Shown here one piece after another: positions 9,047 to 15,255 of a stretch of DNA of 32,970 nucleotides (its first letter is position 1; the number at the start of each line of letters is the position of its first letter). This DNA comes from Sphingobacteriales bacterium TSM_CSM (GTDB lineage Bacteria > Bacteroidota > Bacteroidia > Chitinophagales > UBA2359): contig MTCR01000131.1 of assembly GCA_002212725.1 (NCBI GenBank), forward strand, positions 1 to 32,970, given 5' to 3'. The position numbers were made by a program, and so were the translations under genes. The notes beneath the pieces were generated by a model. The model did not search any database. It saw only the letters and a list, made by a program, of their open reading frames with translations, and had not been told where the DNA came from.

Positions 9047-9095
9047 AGTAACGGGTTTGCCGGTATAACCCAATAATAACCGGCAACCCGTTACT
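9047..9095 (+). repeat. Long hairpin between ccoNO and ccoQ
   Basis: AGTAACGGGTTTGCCGGT (9047-9064) pairs with ACCGGCAACCCGTTACT (9079-9095): 17 bp with one bulged T, loop 14 nt. No T tract follows, so an mRNA processing or 3'-protecting element within the operon is more likely than a terminator. It would allow unequal amounts of ccoNO and ccoQP message. Confidence 0.65.
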
Positions 9096-9154
9096 TATAT
9101 AAATTTAACACCGTTACCCCGTTAACCAAAAACACAAATAAACAAATAAGGGCT

Positions 9155-9331
9155 ATGTACAAGCAAATATTGCAATCGCTCACAGATTTTGCCCCATGGG
9201 CCGTAGGCGCACTCATTGTTTTCATTACTTTTTTCGTGCTGCTAACCATCTGGACCACTAAAAGAGATAAAAGCTACATCAGCCACATGGCAGATTTACC
9301 GCTCCACGACTCTGAAAAAAACCTAAATTAG
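9155..9331 (+). CDS. ccoQ: CcoQ-like small cbb3 oxidase subunit
   Basis: A 58-residue protein with one membrane helix (residues ~14-33, AVGALIVFITFFVLLTIW) followed by a short cytoplasmic tail TTKRDKSYISHMADLPLHDS, which has the appearance of Bacteroidota CcoQ/FixQ proteins. CcoQ stabilises the CcoNOP complex. It lies between ccoNO and ccoP, the expected place. The ATG at 9155 is preceded by an AAGGGC-like stretch; the TAG stop is at 9329-9331. Family assignment rests on size, topology, tail motif and position, since the sequence is short and weakly conserved. Confidence 0.85.
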   Translation: MYKQILQSLTDFAPWAVGALIVFITFFVLLTIWTTKRDKSYISHMADLPLHDSEKNLN

Positions 9332-9422
9332 TTGCCAATATATCTCCATCTTATTCTCTCCGTCCTTTTCTAACTACTACCAAATTTTACCCCAAAGAAT
9401 TAACCGCCAAACTACCACCTGT

Positions 9423-9653
9423 ATGAAAAAACTACTGTTCACATTCATGCTGTTGTTCCTTGCAGTTGCTGCAGCGTGGGCGCAAAACGCAACCGGTGCA
9501 CCGACAGCCAATGCCGGCAACAGCGAAAATTTACTCATTGTTTTAATTATGGTTACAGGCGTAGTGCTGGTTGCTGCAGTTTATGTTATTTTAAAAGCTG
9601 TATCTGCACTCAGTAATGAAATGAGAATTCATGCCAGCAAAAAGAAAGCATAA
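9423..9653 (+). CDS. Small membrane protein resembling the N-terminus of CcoP
   Basis: A 76-residue protein with a cleavable-looking signal sequence (MKKLLFTFMLLFLAVAAAWAQ), a short Ala/Thr/Gly linker, one membrane helix (residues ~36-58) and a basic tail ending KKKA. Its layout and helix exit (ENLLIVLIMV..., then LKAVSALSNEM) resemble the start of the next gene, ccoP (EKIALIVLVV..., then LRIIKLLSNEL). It lacks any heme motif. It sits 38 nt before ccoP in the same direction, so it is co-transcribed. I infer it arose by duplication of the ccoP 5' end or is a separate oxidase accessory subunit; no named family is recognised. Confidence 0.8.
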   Translation: MKKLLFTFMLLFLAVAAAWAQNATGAPTANAGNSENLLIVLIMVTGVVLVAAVYVILKAVSALSNEMRIHASKKKA

Positions 9654-9691
9654 TCCAACCCGCAAGATAACCAAATAAGTACCAGTTTATT

Positions 9692-10711
9692 ATGAAAAAA
9701 ACATTCTGCACTTTAACAGCCACCGGTATGCTGCTTTTTATAAGTGGCAGTGTTGTTGCCCAACAAGCTGCTGCTACTGCCCCCGCGGCCGGCGCAGCAC
9801 CTATGCTTAGCAGCGAAAAAATTGCGCTTATTGTATTAGTAGTGGCAGCCGCAGCCATTTTGCTGGTGTTGGCAACACTGTTGCGCATTATTAAACTGCT
9901 TAGCAACGAATTGCACAAAATTTACTTTGCCGAGCGTGGCATTGATATAGAATCTGTAGAAAAACAAATTGCCGGTACCCAAAAAACAGGGTGGCAAAAA
10001 TTAATGGACGCACTTACAGATGCTGTGCCTGTAGAACGTGAAAAAGACGTTATGCTGGACCATGGCTACGATGGCATTAAAGAATTAGACAACAGTTTAC
10101 CGCCATGGTGGGTTTATATGTTTTACATTACCATCTTTTTTTCGGTAGTGTACCTGCTGCATTATCACATATTAGGAACAGGCAAACTCTCTGCTGCAGA
10201 GTACCAAGCAGAAATGGAAGATGCCCGAATTGCCAAAATTGCCCAGGAGCAAGCATTGGCCGCGAAAGGCATGGGGTTTGATATGGCTAAATTAGCGCCT
10301 CTTACCGATGCTGCCAGCCTAGAAAGTGGTAAAAATATTTTTGTTACCAACTGCGCCAGTTGCCATGGCAACAAAGGCGAAGGTGGCGTGGGGCCCAACC
10401 TTACCGATAAATTCTGGATACATGGCGGCGATTTTAAAAGCATTTTCAATGTCATTACCAATGGGGTGTTAGACAAAGGCATGATTGCGTGGAAAGCCAT
10501 GCTCAAACCCCAAAAAATTCAGGAAGTAGCCAGTTATATTGAAACCTTGCAAGGAACCAGCCCGCCCAACGCAAAAGCACCGCAAGGTACAGAATTCAAG
10601 CCCGAACAAACAGGTGCTGCAACCGGCTCTGCCAATGCCCCGGCCGACGGCGCCAAAACAACCGCACCCAAAGACAGCACAGCCACCCAAACAGGTGGTG
10701 CTAATAAGTAA
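9692..10711 (+). CDS. ccoP: cbb3-type cytochrome c oxidase subunit III (CcoP), monoheme
   Basis: Electron-entry subunit of the cbb3 oxidase, anchored in the cytoplasmic membrane with its heme domain in the periplasm. Along 339 residues: a signal-like N-terminus, a membrane helix (~45-68), a loop, a CcoP_N-type segment with DGIKELDNSLPPWWVYMFYI and its helix (~130-155), then a cytochrome c domain with one heme site, C221-A-S-C224-H225, and MIAWKAML as the distal Met region. Many proteobacterial CcoP proteins have two heme-c sites; only one CxxCH is present here. The last ~50 residues are a low-complexity Pro/Thr/Ala/Gln tail. An intrinsic terminator follows 46 nt after the stop. Confidence 0.95.
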   Translation: MKKTFCTLTATGMLLFISGSVVAQQAAATAPAAGAAPMLSSEKIALIVLVVAAAAILLVLATLLRIIKLLSNELHKIYFAERGIDIESVEKQIAGTQKTGWQKLMDALTDAVPVEREKDVMLDHGYDGIKELDNSLPPWWVYMFYITIFFSVVYLLHYHILGTGKLSAAEYQAEMEDARIAKIAQEQALAAKGMGFDMAKLAPLTDAASLESGKNIFVTNCASCHGNKGEGGVGPNLTDKFWIHGGDFKSIFNVITNGVLDKGMIAWKAMLKPQKIQEVASYIETLQGTSPPNAKAPQGTEFKPEQTGAATGSANAPADGAKTTAPKDSTATQTGGANK

Positions 10712-10757
10712 AACAAAAAATAGTTCAGGTAGTGAGTGTGGGATTATTCCCATAACC

Positions 10758-10785
10758 AAAGGTAGCCCAAGTGGCTACCTTTTTT
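10758..10785 (+). terminator. Intrinsic terminator between ccoP and ccoG
   Basis: AAAGGTAGCC (10758-10767) and GGCTACCTTT (10773-10782) form a perfect 10-bp stem with a 5-nt loop, running into TTTTTT. It ends only 8 nt before the ATG assigned to ccoG, so it either attenuates ccoGH expression or indicates that ccoG is translated from a later start. Confidence 0.75.
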
Positions 10786-10793
10786 AAGAACCT

Positions 10794-12416
10794 ATGCAGC
10801 AAAATTTTCTAAACAAACCATTTGAAAATTTCGCTTACCAAATTTTTTCTCCAATGATTGATCTTAAAGACGTTGAAGCCTATGAGCATATTGACCAGTC
10901 GTTTCGCGATTCGGTATCTACCATAGACCAAAAAGGCAAACGGGTTTGGATATACCCCAAAAAACCCGATGGTGTTTTGTATAAATGGCGCACTTATCTG
11001 AGTTTTTTGCTGCTCGCCATTTTATTTGGTTTGCCCTTTATAAAGGTAAACGGCGAACCCCTTGTACTCTTTAACATCCTGGAACGCCGTTTTATCATTT
11101 TCGGATTGCATTTTTACCCGCAGGATTTCCACCTGTTTGGGCTTACCATGGTTACTTTCATTCTCTTTATTGTATTGTTTACCGTGGCATTTGGCCGGCT
11201 GTTTTGCGGTTGGGCCTGCCCCCAAACCATTTTTATGGAAATGGTTTTTCGCAAAATAGAGTATTGGATTGAAGGCGACGGCAATGACCAGCGCAAACTG
11301 AACGCAATGCCCTGGAATGCTGAAAAAATAAGGAAAAAAGGGCTGAAACTCACCATTTTTTATGCCATTTCCTTTCTTATTGGCAATACATTTCTGTCTT
11401 ACATTATTGGCATAGACCAACTTAAAGACATCATAACCTCTCCCCCTTCAGAGCATTTATCGGGCTTTATAGGAATGCTTATTTTTTCGGGCGTGTTTTT
11501 CTTTGTCTTTACTTACTTCAGAGAACAGGTCTGTTTGGTAGTTTGTCCCTACGGAAGATTACAGGGGGTGCTGCTTGATAAAGACTCTATTGTAGTGGCT
11601 TACGACTTTGTCCGGGGCGAACCCCGCGGAAAACTTCGCAAACAAAAAAGCCCGGCCCCGACAGCAGGGGCAACTGCCAATGCCGGCGCTATTCATCTTA
11701 ATGCCGGCGAAGAGGCTTTATTGCACGAAACGCAACCGGGCGATTGCATTGACTGCGGACTATGTGTAAGGGTTTGCCCTACCGGAATTGACATCAGAAA
11801 CGGCACCCAACTGGAATGCGTAAACTGCACTGCCTGTATTGACGCCTGCAACGCCATAATGGAACGGGTTGATAAACCCAAAGGACTTATCAGGTACGCC
11901 TCCTATAATGGCATTGTAAACAATACTAAATTTCATTTTACGCCCCGCATTGTTGCCTATTCAGCCATTTTAGTACTTATGGTGCTGCTGGTAAGTTTTC
12001 TGCTGTACAACCGCGGCGATGTGGAAGCTACCTTGCTAAGAACACCGGGCACACTTTTCCAAATGGTTGACTCTGCTACGGTTAGCAACCTGTATAACCT
12101 GCAAATGGTAAACAAAACAAAAGACGAACTGCCTGTTACGGTAAAAGTGGTATCGCCCGAAAATGCTAAGCTCAGAATTGTGGGAAAAAATACCGCCAAT
12201 GCCGATGGCAGCGCCGCAGAAGCAAGCGCCGCGGCTACCAGTGAAGTTAGTTTTACCCTTAATACCCAAGGTACTACCGAAAACGTTCTATTTATTGACC
12301 TGCCTAAAAGCAGCCTCAAAGGCAGAAACACACCGGTGAAAATGGAAATTTACTCCAACAACCAAAAAATTGAAGCGCTCAAAAGTAACTTCATCGGCCC
12401 GTTTGTTATTAAATAG
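10794..12416 (+). CDS. ccoG: Cytochrome c oxidase accessory protein CcoG (FixG), ferredoxin-like
   Basis: Membrane-bound iron-sulfur protein involved in copper handling for cbb3 oxidase assembly. Of 540 residues, the first ~60 are cytoplasmic with the family signature SFRDSVSTIDQKGKRVWIYP. Membrane helices follow, with CGWACPQTIFMEM and CLVVCPYGRLQG. Then comes a 4Fe-4S ferredoxin domain with CIDCGLCVRVCPTG and CVNCTACIDAC. A further membrane helix and a C-terminal Ig-like FixG_C domain (about residues 410-540) end the protein. The first ATG, at 10794, is used here; the in-frame ATG at 10854 also precedes all conserved sequence and is further from the terminator at 10758-10785, so the start is uncertain by 20 residues. 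The stop is TAG. Confidence 0.94.
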   Translation: MQQNFLNKPFENFAYQIFSPMIDLKDVEAYEHIDQSFRDSVSTIDQKGKRVWIYPKKPDGVLYKWRTYLSFLLLAILFGLPFIKVNGEPLVLFNILERRFIIFGLHFYPQDFHLFGLTMVTFILFIVLFTVAFGRLFCGWACPQTIFMEMVFRKIEYWIEGDGNDQRKLNAMPWNAEKIRKKGLKLTIFYAISFLIGNTFLSYIIGIDQLKDIITSPPSEHLSGFIGMLIFSGVFFFVFTYFREQVCLVVCPYGRLQGVLLDKDSIVVAYDFVRGEPRGKLRKQKSPAPTAGATANAGAIHLNAGEEALLHETQPGDCIDCGLCVRVCPTGIDIRNGTQLECVNCTACIDACNAIMERVDKPKGLIRYASYNGIVNNTKFHFTPRIVAYSAILVLMVLLVSFLLYNRGDVEATLLRTPGTLFQMVDSATVSNLYNLQMVNKTKDELPVTVKVVSPENAKLRIVGKNTANADGSAAEASAAATSEVSFTLNTQGTTENVLFIDLPKSSLKGRNTPVKMEIYSNNQKIEALKSNFIGPFVIK

Positions 12417-12530
12417 TCTGACGACCTCTTTACAACCATAGTCTGGGGCAGTGGACAAAACCTTGTGTTGTTCGTTGCCCCAAAAAAAACTTAACGATTT
12501 ATTAGAATTTAACCTGTCAATTTCTTTTCT

Positions 12531-12974
12531 ATGAACATTTCATGGGGTTGGAGAATAGCGTTTGCCTACTGTGGGTTTGTGGTTTTTATGCTGTTTATGG
12601 TATTTTTATGTATGCGCCAGGACGTTGACCTGGTTGCCGAAAATTACTACGAACAAGAACTGAATTATGAACAGCAAATTCAAAAGCAAAAAAACGCACA
12701 GCGCTTAGAGCAAAATGTACAACTGCAATACCAAACCGGCAATAACCAAATAACTGTCCGGTATCCAAAAACTGCAGAACCGGCAAAAGGAACTATTGCT
12801 TTTTTCCGCCCATCGGATAAAACCCTCGATTTCAGCATTCCTGTTCAGCCCGATACCGGCGGCATTCAAATAATAGATGCAGCGCAATTAAAAAACGGTC
12901 TTTGGCGCATAAAAATGGAATGGAGCGTTGGTAAAACACCTTATTATACCGAGAAAACCATTTTTAAAGAATAA
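12531..12974 (+). CDS. ccoH: FixH family protein CcoH
   Basis: A 147-residue membrane-anchored assembly/stability factor of the cbb3 oxidase. One N-terminal membrane helix (residues ~8-28, after MNISWGWR) leads to the characteristic VDLVAENYYEQELNYEQQI segment, which includes the conserved YYEQE of FixH proteins, and a periplasmic beta domain with a closing WRIKMEWSVGKTPYY. The length fits the family. It follows ccoG by 114 nt and precedes the SafE-like gene by 8 nt, so the two are probably translated from the same message. Confidence 0.93.
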   Translation: MNISWGWRIAFAYCGFVVFMLFMVFLCMRQDVDLVAENYYEQELNYEQQIQKQKNAQRLEQNVQLQYQTGNNQITVRYPKTAEPAKGTIAFFRPSDKTLDFSIPVQPDTGGIQIIDAAQLKNGLWRIKMEWSVGKTPYYTEKTIFKE

Positions 12975-12982
12975 CCTTTGCC

Positions 12983-13684
12983 ATGTATCTCTGGACAGCC
13001 TTTACACTTGGTTTGCTGGGCAGTTTTCATTGTGTGGGCATGTGCGGCCCTATTGCACTGGCACTTCCGTACAGAGGGAACTCTTATTGGGTTTCTGCTC
13101 TAAACGTTTTGCTTTACAATGTTGGCCGCGCCATTACGTATAGTTTGTTGGGTGCATTATTGGGTTTGGCAGGTAAAGGCGTTGCTTTATCGGGGTATCA
13201 GCAGGCGTTATCTGTTGCAATAGGTGTGCTGCTGCTGCTCATGGCACTGCTTTCTGTAAATTTTGAGAGCCGTGTGCAGCAAATTGGGGTGGTAAAACAT
13301 TTTACCGGACGGGTTAAAAAAATGCTGGCAAAACTGCTGCAATCAAACGGCAGCCTCACCATGCTGGGCATTGGCATTTTAAACGGGTTTTTACCATGTG
13401 GTTTCGTTTACCTGGGGCTGGCAGGTGCGCTCACTACATCGGGAATTTTACATGGCGCTTTATTTATGGCGCTATTTGGACTGGGAACCATTCCCGCCAT
13501 GATGTCGGTATCTCTGCTGGGAAATGTCATCAGCCTGAATCTTCGCAAAAAAATTCAGCAGGCACTGCCGGTTTTATTGGTCTTTTTTGCAGCTTTGTTT
13601 ATTTTGCGTGGCCTTAATTTAGGTATTCCTTACCTTAGCCCGCACATGGGTAAAACCACCACCGAAAAAGTGCGTTGTCATTAA
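12983..13684 (+). CDS. Sulfite exporter TauE/SafE-like (DsbD_2) membrane protein of the cbb3 operon
   Basis: A 233-residue protein with about six membrane helices. The N-terminal helix carries HCVGMCGPIAL with paired Cys (C17, C21), and a second repeat-like segment holds GFLPCGFVYLGL; such intramembrane Cys are seen in the COG2836/DsbD-CcdA superfamily. It ends in a short Cys-His tail. The name TauE/SafE is inherited from the databases; genes of this type regularly close cbb3 operons in Bacteroidota, and a role in copper or thiol delivery to the oxidase is an inference. The 8-nt spacing from ccoH supports co-expression. An alternative reading as a general cytochrome c biogenesis protein cannot be excluded. 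Confidence 0.88.
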   Translation: MYLWTAFTLGLLGSFHCVGMCGPIALALPYRGNSYWVSALNVLLYNVGRAITYSLLGALLGLAGKGVALSGYQQALSVAIGVLLLLMALLSVNFESRVQQIGVVKHFTGRVKKMLAKLLQSNGSLTMLGIGILNGFLPCGFVYLGLAGALTTSGILHGALFMALFGLGTIPAMMSVSLLGNVISLNLRKKIQQALPVLLVFFAALFILRGLNLGIPYLSPHMGKTTTEKVRCH

Positions 13685-13700
13685 CAAATTCAGTGGTCTA

Positions 13701-13732
13701 ACACATCGGGGTATTTTTGTTTCCCGATTTGT
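13701..13732 (+). terminator. Weak hairpin at the end of the cbb3 operon
   Basis: ATCGGG (13705-13710) and CCCGAT (13723-13728) form a short stem with ACA/TGT-type extension and a T-rich loop, 17 nt after the last operon stop. The stem is short and the T run is interrupted, so termination here is only suggested. Confidence 0.3.
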
Positions 13733-13783
13733 TGTCTAATTTTACCCGGCTGTTTCATCATCAACAATAAAACCGGCGGCAGT

Positions 13784-15223
13784 TTGGGTAAATTTTGGCA
13801 GCTACCGTTTTTTTGGCCTGTTTGTGTAATGCTTTGCCTTGCAATGCTTACATGGTGGGCTTGCAATGTGCCTTTTTTTTGGGACGGAGTAGCGCTTGTA
13901 TCAAAACCGGCCTGGCATTTTTACCAAAATGGCTTCTTCCCTCCCCTCCTGCCTGTTGAACTGGATGCCGGACATCCACCCCTGTTCAGTTTGTATATTG
14001 CGCTCTGCTGGAAACTGTTTGGCGCAACTTTGCCCGTCAGTCATTGGGCTGCTTTCCCTTTTTTGGCGGGCATTGCCCTGGCTTTTGTTAAACTGACCAA
14101 ACATCTTGCCCTCAACCGCATGTGGGGCATGGCAATGGTTTTTTTGGTTGTTGAACCTTGCTTTGCATCTCAAAGTATTTTGAATGCTGGAGAAGCCGGG
14201 TTAATCTGCCTGCATTTATGGTGTATGGAAAGGCTGTTATCGGGAAAATACGGTCAACTATCGCTGTTACTGCCTTTTTTGGCTATGGTAAGCCTGAGAG
14301 GTATGTTATTATTGCCCGGTTTTGCGGTTTGCCAGTATCTGCTGCTGATACAGGCGGGCAAGCATGGCCGGGAAGGGTTAAAAACGATGATGACCACTTT
14401 TATTCCGGCGTTTTTGGTAACCGCCGGTTGGCTGGTTTACCACTACGTGCATACCGGTTTTTTTACCGATAATACTGTTGCGGCGCATTGGTCGGGCAAT
14501 TACGGATACGCCGGATTGGGAGGAATATTGCGCAATATTGCAGTAGTGGCATGGCGTATGGCAGACCAAGGGCGTATAGTTGTGCTGCTTGCCTGCTTAG
14601 TTATGTATAAAAAGTTGCAAAACCAACATTACATACTGCCCCAAACCCACAAAAGGTTTCTGTTGGTTTTGGCAATACAGTTTGCGGCGTTTTTACCTTT
14701 TGCGGTTCTGCGGCAAACGCCGGTAATGCACCGGTATTTTACGGTGTATTACCTCCTGCTTGGGTTGGTTCTGCTGCTGTTTACAGAAGCTGCCGGCATT
14801 GGCAGGGTAAAAAAAACATGGCTTATGGCAATTGCCACATTGGCGTTAATTAGCGGCCATTGGTGGATTTACCCTTTTCCGGTGGCCAACGGCTGGGACG
14901 CCACGCTTGCCTGCCTGCCCTATTTTAAGGCCAGACAGGAAGTAAATAATTACCTCGAAAAAAACCATATTTTACCAGATAGCGTTTGCAGCGCTTTTCC
15001 GATGATTGCCGGAAGCCGCTATACCCACCTTACACCCGATAACCGGTTTCAACTGACCGGTAAAGATAAATTGCCCGTATCAAAAGCCCGGTATGTGCTG
15101 TACTCTAACCTGTCAAATGATTTTACCCCTGCCGAAGTTGCGTTGTTGCAACAAGAGTTTACCCTCTTGCAATCATTTGACCGCGGCATAGTATATCTCA
15201 GACTTTATGAGCGCAACCCATAA
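13784..15223 (+). CDS. Integral membrane GT-C/GT39-like glycosyltransferase
   Basis: A 479-residue protein with about ten hydrophobic helices and a soluble C-terminal segment. The first periplasmic loop has FFWDGV and later DAGHPPLFSLYIALCWKLFG. An acidic residue soon after helix 1 and a H-P-P/L motif are the layout of lipid-phosphosugar-dependent GT-C enzymes (GT39/PMT-like), which add sugars to lipids or proteins at the outer face of the membrane. The donor and acceptor are not deducible. The longest frame begins with TTG at 13784; the first ATG at 13829 would remove 15 residues and part of helix 1. It starts 99 nt after the cbb3 operon and converges with the minus-strand gene that follows. 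Confidence 0.72.
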   Translation: MGKFWQLPFFWPVCVMLCLAMLTWWACNVPFFWDGVALVSKPAWHFYQNGFFPPLLPVELDAGHPPLFSLYIALCWKLFGATLPVSHWAAFPFLAGIALAFVKLTKHLALNRMWGMAMVFLVVEPCFASQSILNAGEAGLICLHLWCMERLLSGKYGQLSLLLPFLAMVSLRGMLLLPGFAVCQYLLLIQAGKHGREGLKTMMTTFIPAFLVTAGWLVYHYVHTGFFTDNTVAAHWSGNYGYAGLGGILRNIAVVAWRMADQGRIVVLLACLVMYKKLQNQHYILPQTHKRFLLVLAIQFAAFLPFAVLRQTPVMHRYFTVYYLLLGLVLLLFTEAAGIGRVKKTWLMAIATLALISGHWWIYPFPVANGWDATLACLPYFKARQEVNNYLEKNHILPDSVCSAFPMIAGSRYTHLTPDNRFQLTGKDKLPVSKARYVLYSNLSNDFTPAEVALLQQEFTLLQSFDRGIVYLRLYERNP

Positions 15224-15255
15224 ACCCTGTTACCGGCATACCGTAAAAAAACAGA

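Noticed and set aside
12444..12482. Hairpin TGGGGCA/TGCCCCA between ccoG and ccoH
   Set aside because: Only 7 bp with a 25-nt loop and followed by A rather than T on the coding strand; not enough to call a terminator.
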